Positions 1 through 10,024 of a DNA stretch of 60,237 nucleotides are shown piece by piece. The notes under the pieces were generated by a model, which was not told the DNA's origin, did no database searches, and saw nothing but the letters and a program-made list of their open reading frames with translations. Each line of letters opens with the position of its first letter. Within the stretch, counting starts at the first letter, position 1. Position numbers and translations under genes: made by a program. Source of the DNA: Cladosporium sp. IMV 00045 (lineage: Eukaryota; Ascomycota; Dothideomycetes; Cladosporiales; Cladosporiaceae); the NCBI GenBank assembly GCA_001931905.2, contig MSJI02000658.1:1-60237 (forward strand), given 5' to 3'.

Positions 1-43
1 GACAAGAGCTTGAACGAGAGCAGCAAAACTCGTCTCACACAAC

Positions 44-2706
44 ATGAGCGTGATGGAGGCACCCTATACGATCGCCTCGCTGCCGAAGCCACTGGATGCC
101 GAAAATGGCAGTATCTACGCATCACCAGTCTACAGTTTCCGCGGCCTGAAGAAGAGGAAGAGGCACGAGGTCGTCGTCGGCATCGATGGAGAGAGCTTGA
201 ACATTTACAATGTATGGTTGTCTACGAAGCCACCAGGGTCACATGAAACTCACAACCTTCAGGTTCAATCGCAATCAGTCGCCGCATCATACGCAATTCC
301 GCCTCAATCAAAACTCTGCTGCGCACCTTGCTCCGTCTACCTCAGGCGCAATGGCGACGCTCCCCCCGAGAGGCACACATACGCAGCACTCAGAGATACG
401 CGCTCCCAGTCAAACTGCAAAATCGTTCGCTTCGTGGAGCGTATTGGAGAGGGTTCAAGCTTCGCGGCACCCGTTAAGAGCGAGGTCAAACTACAGAAAT
501 CACCTTTCGCCTTGGAAGCACTGCCGCCTACCAGCGAGGGTACAGCATCGTCTACTCAAGTCCTTGTCTCATACGATGACGGTGCAGTCGATTGCATAAC
601 TCCGGATGGCGCCCGTATCGACTGGAAGTACGCTGGCAAGGAATCCTCAAAGCAACAAATCGAGCACGCCACCACCGTGGACTTTGACACTGCAAAGAAG
701 GGTGTTCTGAAAGAACGTCAGGACTTGGCCACTGCCGTATCTGCAACCATTTCAGGAACTTCACTCCTCTTCATGCGCATCGCGCGCACCCAGAAAGAGG
801 TCGCCCTCCAAATATTCAAGATCCGCAATGCCTCTCTCCAGCAAGCTGGTAGCACCGTTTCTGGTCTCGACTTTCTTGAAGCGATCACTTTACCCGAAAC
901 CGCAAATGCAGCCTCGGAGGCTGCGACATGGGAACTCCATGCTGCGACTGGACAGTTTCCCAACTTTCTGAAGGCAACCTCACAATCTACGACTTGACTA
1001 CGCTCGCTCCTCGAGTCCAGTCCAAACTTGGCCACAACACCGAGCCTATCACGTCTTTCACCCGAACATCCTCCTCTTCCATTCTTGCAATTAGCACTGG
1101 CATTGCACGCCTTTACGAGTCTAGGTTCGGCTCAATCCAAGCATCTGTGCCTTTGACACCGTCTTCAGCTGCTGGACAGAGCAAAAAGCGCAAACGTGAA
1201 AGCGGCGTCGACAATGATGCGGGAGTCCGTGTCGTGTCCAGCTTTTCGGACGTTGGCTTGGTCGCTGCCATTGATGGCACCCAACTCATCTCCTTCCAGG
1301 TCAACACAGACGCGAGGGACACTAAGCGGGGAAGGGCCACTGGCTCGTCTTTGATTGACGCCATTGGAAAGGCTTCGCGTACAGCAGTTGAAGCCTCTCC
1401 CTCCAGCGGCGCTAACTGGGACTCTTGGAAATCTAACGTCGACAAACTGGCTGATGCAAGCGATGTCGAGGCGCTGGAAGAGTTCCTCGTCAAGGATCTT
1501 GCACTTCTTTCGGCGGATAGTGCAGACGCACAAGACGATGTCTTCCAGCTCGCTACTGAATCATACGACCCCAGCCGTGTCGACAGACAAAAGGCACTTT
1601 ACCTCCTGGGAAAGATCTTCGCCAAGGAAGGAACAACACAGACCCTCAAACTTGAAGTACGATCACCTATACTTATTCAATGGCTTGCCCTTGCCGGATT
1701 CTTGAGCGCGCGCTATCTTTCAAAGACCGTGCAGCAGCAAGTGAGCGCTGGTGAGCTTGCACGAGCTTTGCAAACAGCCGATGACAGCTTTGAATTACTC
1801 CACGACCTGATGGAACTTCCTGTGTTCTTCGATGTGGAAGAGGTTGTTGAGGCTTTGAAGATCCTGATCGAGTCCCTCGACATTCCTTCTACCGACATCT
1901 CCCAGCTCGCCCTCCCACCACCTGCGGACACCGATGCTGATGCTGATGTCGAAATGGACATCGGCGACGCCGACTCCAACTTCGAAGTCGAAACCCGCGC
2001 CGCCGAGAAAGAACTCCGCCAGGCTGTGTCCACTCTCCAAAACGGTCTGGAAGTGCGTAGCCAATCTCTGCGCCTGATCTTCGCCCGTCTGCGCTCTTTC
2101 CCTCAGAAGCTCGTAAAGACTGTCCTCCGCGCCCGCCTCTCACAGAAAGAACTCGTTTTCTTCATCCAAGTACTCCGCATCGAACTTGCCGAAGGCGGCT
2201 GGACATCCCGCTACATCGACGTAGGCAACGACGAATTCGCCAACCGCATCGAGGCCAGCGACAAACAAACCGGCAGCACATCCGAGCAGATCAAGCGCCC
2301 CTCAGACCAAGCCATCCGCCACATCGGCCACCTGCTCACCTGCGCCATCGACGCAATCAGCACCAGCGGCTGGCTCGTCGGCCTCAGCGGCAACGTCGAC
2401 ACAACACAGGAGATCCTCGACAGCGTGCGCGCCGAAGTCTCCGCCAGCCTGGAGGGCTGTCTCGAGGCGAAGACGCTCGAGCGTCTCCTCGCCGAATTGG
2501 AGAAGTACGCCGACGACGCCGAGAAGACCGGTCTCAGCTTGGGTCCGATTGAGGATCTGGATGCTGCGGCGCTGCCTCTGGGCTGTCGCGTGGAGAAGAG
2601 CAAGAGAAATGCAAGCGGAAAGGAGGGCAAGAAGTCGAGACTGGAAATCGCTAGGGAGAAGGACCTGAGGGTTGGCAAATACTCGATTGATAGGATTAGG
2701 ATTTGA
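44..2706 (+). CDS. UTP8: Utp8-like small-subunit processome protein, one apparent frameshift
   Basis: Likely Utp8, a t-UTP/UtpA subunit acting in the nucleolus on pre-18S rRNA. The N-terminal part reads as a beta-propeller (VVVGIDGESLNIYNV near residue 45) and the C-terminus ends in a basic VGKYSIDRIRI tail, which I associate with fungal Utp8. The ATG at 44 opens the frame. An intron fits 212..262 (51 nt, GTATGG...TTCAG); it is a multiple of three and stop-free, so an unspliced reading also stays open. The frame ends at 997, but the homologous frame continues in another phase from about 956 to 2706. Adding one T to the TTT at 956..958 joins them and gives a protein of about 880 aa. I favour a base missing from the assembly; a true frameshift is possible. 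The family call is from memory of the protein pattern; Nan1/Utp17 is the main alternative. Confidence 0.65.
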
Positions 2707-3126
2707 AGGGATATAGATGAGAGATCCATTATCGGAGAGGACTGTTGTAGAAATAGATATCACCAAACGAGAGAACTTGTATAATCATCAGAATGACTAA
2801 ACACGCAACGAGTTTGATCACCTTGTCTTATTGCTCTGTTAACGACTCGTACGAGAATAATTAAAAAGGATGTATGAACACACCACAACAATTAGCAGCG
2901 GCGCCATCTCCGCTGACGAAAGTGAAGCTTCGTCGCCACCAAACAATTTACCAAATGACATTCACATCCATCACCTTGATGGCTATAATCCGCAACCACT
3001 CCAACAAACAACATATCGCCAAAACACAAATCAGTGCCACTAACCAATACATCAACTCCCCGAAGCTCGTACACCTCAACGATTCCTCTCACCGCACTCA
3101 CCTACCCACCAGCATCAACCAAAACC
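2707..3126. other. Intergenic, Utp8 3' end to PARG 5' end
   Basis: About 420 bases hold the Utp8 3' untranslated region and the promoter side of the next gene, both on the plus strand. An open frame crosses it but has poor codon content and no recognisable product. No RNA gene or repeat seen. Confidence 0.5.
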
Positions 3127-4267
3127 ATGGGCCGCGAAACCCCCTCCATAGGCCAACCACCAGCCTCATACCGCAAAAACGCCCGCTCCAAACAAGCAAA
3201 AGCAACACTGAACAAAACCATCCCAGCGCTCCTGACCGCCCACCCGCGCGCAAAGAAAGGCGTACAAGCATCAGAATTGATCGTCGACCCTCCACCATCA
3301 TCGAGAGAAAACAAAACCGCCCCAACCAACAAAAACAACACCACCAAAAAAAACAAACCAAACAACACCACAACCTCCCCAACCCACCCACCCTCACCCT
3401 CAGCATAACACCCTCCGACCCCCTCTCCGCCGCCCACACCCTCCTACACGACCCCTCCACCAACCTCCCAGACCTAACCAACACCCCCCCCCGCGTCGGC
3501 ATCCTCAACATGGCCTCCCCCCTCACCCCCGGGGGAGGTTTCCTCAACGGCTCCAGCACCCCAGAATCCTCCCTGTGCATGCGCACAACCCTCCTCCCCT
3601 CCCTTCTCGACTCCTACTACCCGCTCCCCTCCCTCGGCGGCGTGTACACGCCCGATGTCCTCGCCTTCCGAGACGAGCGGGGCGAAGACCTCCACAAGCA
3701 CTCGCGCTGGTTCGTCGACGTGGTATCCGCGGGCATGCTTCGCTTCCCGGAAGTGGAAATCGACGAAGAAACGGGACGGGGGACGTACGCGAGTTCGAAA
3801 GACAGGGAAGAGGTCGTGGGGAAGGTGAGGGGGGTGATGAGGATTTTTGCGCAGAAGGGGTGCAAAAGGGTGGTCGTGGGGCGTGGGGGTGTGGGGTTTA
3901 TGGCAATCCGGTAAGGGAGGTGGCGAGGGCTTGGAGGAGGGTGCTGGTGGGTAGGAAGGGAAGAGGGGAGGGGTGGGAGGGCGTAGAAAGGGTGGTTTTC
4001 GCGGTGGGGGATGGGGGGTTGGCGGAGGGGTTTAGGGAGGCGTTTGGGGAGGGACTGGAGTGGGATGAGGGGGCAGGGACTGAGGATGGAGAAGAGGGAG
4101 AGGACGACGAGGAAGAGGAGGAGGATGTTGAGGCGGTGAGGTTAAGGGAGATGCAGGAGAAGATCGAGGAAATGCATCTACGCATCGAGCAGGCGAAGAC
4201 GCCGCAGTTGAAAGCTGGGTTGATGTCGATTTTAGCTGGGTTGGAAAGTCAAGTACCGCAAGACTAA
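3127..4267 (+). CDS. Microbial-type poly(ADP-ribose) glycohydrolase (TIGR02452 type), two apparent frameshifts
   Basis: Resembles the bacterial/fungal-type PARG macrodomain family, which removes ADP-ribose chains from proteins. The N-terminus (ATLNKTIPALL, KKGVQASELIVDPP) and the macrodomain core (RVGILNMASPLTPGGGFLNG, then SLCMRTTLLPSLLDSYYPLP and GVYTPDVLAFRD) are typical. The gene is split over three frames. Restoring one A in the A8 run 3346..3353 and one G in the G4 run 3878..3881 gives a continuous protein of about 380 aa, and the second repair recreates a WGCGVYGNP motif. The C-terminus has an acidic stretch and a short coiled coil. The loop after GGG reads STPESSL where I expect QEE, so the usual second acidic residue seems absent. 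Both shifts lie in homopolymers, so assembly error is more likely than pseudogenisation. Confidence 0.7.
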
Positions 4268-5454
4268 TTGAATAGAACTCAGAGCAAACATCCAAACATT
4301 TCATGAACACGTTCAAAGAATGATGAGAAAGCTACTAAAAAATTACTCAAGCCGGGACTTCAAACCAACCCAGCAAACACCCATCCACTCAAAGACATCG
4401 AAAACCCTCCAAAACATCCCCTTCAACCCTCCCACTCAGCGTGAAGATCGTGGATCAGAAAAGAACTGAGCGGTCGACGTGCTATGGAGGGAACGTGTTG
4501 ATTAGAAAGTTAGTGCTAAGGAAACCACACTAGTCCTCAACGTCCATAGAAACCATTCAATATCAAAAACCCAGAAGGCCGAGAGGAGACACAAGTCCAC
4601 ACGCGAAGATCTGTTCCTCCACACGAAAACACCCAGCTGAAAATGGTCATGCAAATGACATCTGGCGAAACTTACTCGTATCGTGGAAAACGGAATTGCT
4701 GCGAGATCAAGTAAGCCAGAATGGTCGAAGCGTGAGTGTACATGTATCAAAAGCAAGTTGCTCGCATGCAGGCCTATGTAGAGAGCTAGCATTAGTTGCG
4801 ACCAGAAAGATGAGCGGCCACTCAGGAGGAATTCAGGAATCCTCTTATTAGCAGGCAAATTAGGATAATTCCAAAGAGCGTCCAAAATCTTGTATACGTG
4901 AGCCAAAAATCTCAAGAGCACCAAATGATGGAAAAAGGCCTGAATCTTGAAATTGGATTTCTGATTGTTCACTTTACAGAAGAAAAGAAATTAGGATTTC
5001 GATGGGTGTGCCGGGCAATGGCATCAGACAGTAGGCACTTTGTTTAAAAAAAGGAAAAAGGTACCAGCACCTCAAGAAAAAAAGACAGTTGACCTCGCAA
5101 GCCGCTGCCGCAATAGTGTAAAATGCAACCTCCATTCCATGCCGAAAGAAAAGGGCGAGCGAGACTTGTTGGAAGAAAGAAGAGCAAGCACCCAAAGTAA
5201 TCGCCTTACGCCGAGAGCCAGCTGCAAAGAGAAAAAAGCATGACTCGATGTTGTTTTAAGAGTACAGCCCAAAGTGCCCTGATGAAAAATTACTCGTTGG
5301 ATGCGCCAGGCTTGTCCTTTTTCCTGCGAGTCCTTTTTTTGTTTGTGGGTGGATCTTTTTGGTCAAGTCGTTGTCGTAGCGGACATGTTCGCGTGCTTCC
5401 CGAAAGGGTTCTTGTTGTGATTAGACGCTCTGATAATCCGGGTGCGCTGGGGTT
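4268..5454. other. Intergenic between convergent PARG and tem1/spg1
   Basis: The stretch lies between two 3' ends. It is more AT-rich than the flanking genes, and its open frames (for example minus strand 4502..4972) are low-complexity hydrophobic without family resemblance. No RNA gene or transposon seen. Confidence 0.5.
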
Positions 5455-6441
5455 TCAGCCGACGGACTGGTAAAGCAGAAGGGGTTCGCCGACGTGCTCG
5501 ATTTCCGGAATCGTGCAACGCAGATCGAAGGCCTTTGACAGAACGATCTTGAAGATCTGTAGATGTGTGAGTGACTTGCCATCAACACGTAAAAATCCGG
5601 AAGCTCTTGCTTACCTTCTGCACGTTGATGCTGTGGCTGGTCGAGCTAAAAATCAAGCTCGCCTTCATTGCCTTGGCAAAACGCTTCGCCTGAAGTGAGA
5701 TCTCCTCCTGCTCTTCCCGGGGAAAGTTGACGAAGTGGTCGTACTTGGTGCCGACCAAGAAAGGGATTGCTGTCTTGTTGAAGCCACGACCTTGGCGGTA
5801 CCACTCTTTGATCGAGTTGAGAGTGGATTTGCGAGTCAGATCGAACATGAAAAGAATGGCTACTGCGTCGTTGCAGACGAGTGGAAGCATGTTGACGAAT
5901 TCGCGCTGACCACCGAGATCCCAGATAGAGAAGGTGATCTCGGTGTTTCGAATAGAAATGGTCTTCTCCATGAAATTCACACCTGCCGCTCGGTTAGCTT
6001 GGTTTGTGCTTCGTATGACGGTTCTGATCCCTTCTTACCAAGCGTCTGAATGTAGTCCTCATCCCAGCTGCCCTCAACGTATTTGACCATCAAACTGGTC
6101 TTGCCGATCTGCGCGTCTCCTACCATGCCGACCTTGATGACCACACTCGAGTTCTTCTGCGCCTGTGACCGATTATCCCCATATTGGCTCCCTTGCGCGT
6201 TCGCACTTGGTGGTCTGCTGTTTTCCCGGTCTGGCGTGTTGTCGGCAGACTGTGAGTAGGGTCGGTTGAAACCAGTGTCGGAGTAGGATGTCTGTGGGCG
6301 CTCGTGATATGTCGGGTTCTGGCTGGGCAGGTTGTTGGCGGTGATGGTGTTCATGCTGGCCTCATCGATGTTGCTGCTGCTGCCCGGGGTGGCTTGTGGC
6401 TCGGAGGGAGGAGGAGGATCCATGTTGAGACGAGGCGGCAA
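5455..6441 (-). CDS. tem1: Septation-initiation/mitotic-exit GTPase Tem1/Spg1
   Basis: Ras-like GTPase that switches on the septation initiation or mitotic exit network at the spindle pole body. Exons 6441..6039, 5982..5615 and 5556..5455 join in phase to 290 aa; introns are 5983..6038 (56 nt) and 5557..5614 (58 nt), both GT-AG. G boxes are clear: P-loop GDAQIGKT at residues 108-115, WDLGGQ (switch II), GTKYD (G4) and SSTSH (G5). LGG rather than AGQ in switch II, and the very C-terminal family sequence, set Tem1/Spg1 apart from Rab and Ras. About 100 residues of Ser/Asn/Pro-rich sequence precede the GTPase fold, as in other filamentous fungi. There is no C-terminal CAAX box, as expected for this family. 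Met7 (6423) is an alternative start. Confidence 0.93.
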
Positions 6442-7908
6442 CTGGGCTGAATAGGGTCGGGTATGGGGGTGTGTGGTAGCGTGAGACCGGCGGGTCTGCC
6501 TTCTGCGCGTTGTGGAGTTGTCTCAATCGGCAGCTGCAGGCTGTAACAGTGCAGGATTCGGCCCAACAGGGTGGGTAAGACGCAAGTTGGTGGCGTGGAG
6601 TGGGAGTGTTTTGGGATGCGTGCCAGTCTGGTGTCAGTGGACAGCGGGGCTTTGGAGCGCGCGCCTGTGAACGAGCGGATGCGGTGGTGAGTCCGGGAAA
6701 AGCGAGGCTCGCTGGTAGAGGCACGTGATAAGGTGACTTGAGGGAAGAAGTGAAGTGATGTCTCTCTCGCGCGCGCAGACTCCTTCTGGGTGCAGCGTGC
6801 GCGGTTGGAGAGGTCGTGCGCAGTAATAGAGGGGAAGGTAAGACGTGTGTTTGGTTTGGTCGCTCTCTCGCCAACCAATCAAGCTGTCAACCGCCAGATG
6901 CGGCTGAAGCCGCTCACTGGATTGCTCCACCAAAATGCACAGACAGAAACCATGTCATCGGATTTCGTCCTGGCGATGATGGCATTCGTGAGGTGAGATT
7001 TGGGGTGGGCGGATCTGTTGTTTGTGATTGATCTTGCATGTATGCGTCTTGATATTACCTACACTCAACTGGTTGCTAGGGGACCTGCAAAAGTACATAT
7101 TGAAATTTCTAGTATCATACTCTTCACTGAGGTAGCAAGCCCGCCCATTTTCTATGAGCACACGACAGATCCTCACTCTATACACCATTGGATGTTCTGG
7201 TTCATCCTCGGCGGGCGCTTAGGGTTGGGCATAACAGCGGTCAGCTTTTTAGAAAGCTGCACGATGACCGAACTCCAACGGTTCTCGAGGCTGAGCTGGT
7301 CAATAGTTTCTCTGGACCAAAGGGCCCTGGTAAACAGCACTGAAGTACTGAGAGGCGCCAGTTTACTTCACTGTTGCTGGCCGAGCAACGACAGGCCATG
7401 CTTCATAATGGAAGCATCATTATACCTAGGTAGATACTAAACCTTTTGGCAGCCGACATGATGGGCTAGCCATTGAATTCGATTCGGAAAATGACCTGGT
7501 AAATGCTATCAAGGCGGTCTGCTGGTGCTCTCAGCGGCTCAGGTACGCTTGCAATTGCCTAGCAGTGTGATCTAGTAGCATCAGAACAACTGGAGGCGAA
7601 AATAGCCGAGGTCAGGCACTCCAATGCGATATGAAGCTTGTGAAAACCAAGCATTCGTGATCAATTCACCGTATATGTAGGATCTGAGTACACCCCAAGG
7701 CACCTGTCAAGCAGAGACAGGAGGGCACTGCACGAGTCAAAGGCAAGTCTCTGACAAAGAAAGACGAAGTGCCCCACCTCGGCTGTATCGGATCTTATCA
7801 GATCACAACAATTTTTGGCGATGACATGCGGAGAACCAGTCGCATCCCAAACCTTTGAAGACACTTCCAACACCCATACATTCATACACATATACACACT
7901 CTCACAAC
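6442..7908. other. Divergent intergenic region, tem1 and rrb1 promoters
   Basis: About 1.47 kb holds both promoters. A CCAAT-type sequence (ccaaccaatcaag) lies at about 6872. The plus-strand open frame 7000..7440 has no recognisable domain and unconvincing codon use. No RNA gene or repeat recognised. Confidence 0.5.
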
Positions 7909-9396
7909 ATGTCTAAGCGCCCGGCACAAGACGATGAGCAGACCTCTCCTCAGGCTCTCAAGGCCGGCGAGAGGCCCATCGCAAACACCACCACTCCGGA
8001 CGGCGAGGACTTCGAAGACGAGTTTGAAGATGAATTCGAGAGCGAAGACGAGATCTTGGAGGCCGGTGTGGACGGCAGACCAGACGAAGAGCGGGAAGCC
8101 GAGCAGGCAGAGAGCGGTGCTATGGAAGTGGACAAGGAGACCTTCATCCCCGGCCGACACAAACTGGACGCCAACCAGACGCTTTCTCCCGACCTGAGCA
8201 CGTACGAGATGCTGCACTCCCTGGAAACCACCTGGCCATGCCTCAGCTTCGACATTGTCCGCGACCAGCTCGGCGACGACAGGAAGAGCTACCCCGCCAC
8301 CGTCTACGCCGTCGCCGGCACACAAGCCGCCCAGGGCCGCGAGAGGGAGAACCAGCTCATGGTGATGAAGCTGTCCGGGCTGTCGCGCAACGACGAGGCG
8401 CAAAACCAGGACTCGGACGACGAAGAAGACGACGAAGACGAGGACGACGACGCCATCCTGGAGACCAAAACCATCCCCCTCACCAGCACCACCAACCGCA
8501 TCCGCGCCCACCAGACCCCTCAAGCCTCCTCCTCCGCCCGCCCCACAACCCTCACAGCCTCGATGCAAGAGTCCGGCGACGTGCTAATCCACGACGTGAC
8601 ACCCCACCTCACCTCCTTCGACACTCCCGGCTTCACGATCCCTCCCAACGCCAACAAACCCCTCAGCACGATCCGCGCCCACAAAGGCGTCGAAGGCTAC
8701 GCACTCGATTGGTCCCCTCTAGTCCCCTCGGGCAAACTTCTCACCGGCGACACGGCGGGCAAAATCTTCGCCACGACCCGCACCGAAGGCGGCGGCTTCG
8801 TCACCGACACCAACCCTTTCACCGGCCACACGAGCAGCGTGGAAGAGCTGCAATGGTCGCCCAACGAGCGCAACGTCTTCGCCTCCGCCTCCGCCGACGG
8901 CACCGTGAAAATCTGGGACGCGCGCAGCAAATCCCGCTCCCCCGCGCTCTCCGTGCAAGTCTCCTCCACCGACGTCAACGTCCTCTCCTGGTCCAAACTG
9001 ACCCCGCACCTCCTCGCCTCCGGCCACGACGACGGCAGCTTCAGCATCCACGACCTGCGCGCGTGGAAAAACCCCGCCACGGCCGCGAGCGCCAAACCCG
9101 TCGCCTCTTTCGATTTCCACAAAGAGCAGATCACCTCGCTCGAATGGCACCCGACGGACGACAGCATCATCAGCGCGTGCGCGGGCGACAGCACGCTTAC
9201 CTTGTGGGATTTGGCCGTCGAGTTGGACGACGAGGAGAGCAGGTACACGGCCGACGCGGGCGATGTGCCGCCTCAGTTGCTGTTTGTGCATTACATGGAC
9301 AAGGTCAAGGAGAGCCATTGGCACCCGCAGATTCCCGGCGTGGCGCTGGCGACGGGTGGGAGCGGCTTGGGTGTGTTTAGGACGATTAGCGTGTAA
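7909..9396 (+). CDS. rrb1: Ribosome assembly chaperone Rrb1 (GRWD1-like WD40 protein)
   Basis: Glutamate-rich WD-repeat protein, in yeast the nuclear chaperone of ribosomal protein uL3 (Rpl3). Single exon, 495 aa. The open frame extends slightly upstream but only from a non-ATG codon, so ATG 7909 (MSKRPAQ) is the start. Two acidic tracts (DFEDEFEDEFESEDE near residue 30 and DSDDEEDDEDEDDDA near 180) frame an N-terminal CAF1C/H4-binding-like segment (SPDLSTYEMLHSLETTWPCL). WD repeats follow, with clear SADGTVKIWDAR and GDSTLTLWDLA endings. Length and architecture match the family. Its 3' end converges on ste50. Confidence 0.92.
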   Translation: MSKRPAQDDEQTSPQALKAGERPIANTTTPDGEDFEDEFEDEFESEDEILEAGVDGRPDEEREAEQAESGAMEVDKETFIPGRHKLDANQTLSPDLSTYEMLHSLETTWPCLSFDIVRDQLGDDRKSYPATVYAVAGTQAAQGRERENQLMVMKLSGLSRNDEAQNQDSDDEEDDEDEDDDAILETKTIPLTSTTNRIRAHQTPQASSSARPTTLTASMQESGDVLIHDVTPHLTSFDTPGFTIPPNANKPLSTIRAHKGVEGYALDWSPLVPSGKLLTGDTAGKIFATTRTEGGGFVTDTNPFTGHTSSVEELQWSPNERNVFASASADGTVKIWDARSKSRSPALSVQVSSTDVNVLSWSKLTPHLLASGHDDGSFSIHDLRAWKNPATAASAKPVASFDFHKEQITSLEWHPTDDSIISACAGDSTLTLWDLAVELDDEESRYTADAGDVPPQLLFVHYMDKVKESHWHPQIPGVALATGGSGLGVFRTISV

Positions 9397-10024
9397 GGGA
9401 GAGTGGAGGGTGGTGTGATGGGGGATGTATGCGGTTTTTTGATAAATGAGGATGGATGGATGGATAAGGCATATTACGTAGAGATGGGAAAACCAAAAAT
9501 TCCATATCAGCAGTCATATCCCGGATTTCCCTCCCTTTTTTTTGCTACAATGAAACATCTTCCATGTGGTAAACACATGAATCGACGGAAAAAGAGAAAA
9601 GCCTGGAGGAACGACGGTGGCGAAGACAATTGGATTTTTTAGAAAAGGAATCGTTTGATGTGCCGAGACGACGTCCATATCCATCACCCACTCTGAAACC
9701 GAGATCTCGAAGCGAGACGACGGTCTGCGCCATCTAGCGAGGTCTTTCAATGCTCAACGGCAGGCTTGCTTCCTGGAAGATGACGGAAACGATGTTAGGT
9801 TAAGGGGGGGTGGGAGAAGTATCAAAAATCGAGAAGAAGACATTTCATCCGCTTTTGCCAGACATCGCTCGCTAACAAGAAAACTAAGCGTCCGTCGTGT
9901 GACCTCTCGTCATGCTCGAAACGAGGAAATCAACCCTCTCACAAAAATTCCCATCTCTCTCATCCCAAACCCCTTCCTCCCCCCATCTCAACAACCCCCA
10001 CCGCACAAAACTCATATCCGTTCA
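9397..10024. other. Intergenic between convergent rrb1 and ste50
   Basis: Two 3' untranslated regions meet here. The part near 9940-10150 is C-rich on the plus strand because it borders the Gly/Ala-rich tail of ste50. No RNA gene or repeat recognised. Confidence 0.5.

Noticed and set aside
4502..4972. Minus-strand 156-codon hydrophobic frame
   Set aside because: Composition follows the local AT content and no family resemblance is visible; it lies between two 3' ends.
7000..7440. Plus-strand 146-codon frame between tem1 and rrb1
   Set aside because: No domain, no splice structure and promoter-like position; codon use is unlike neighbouring genes.
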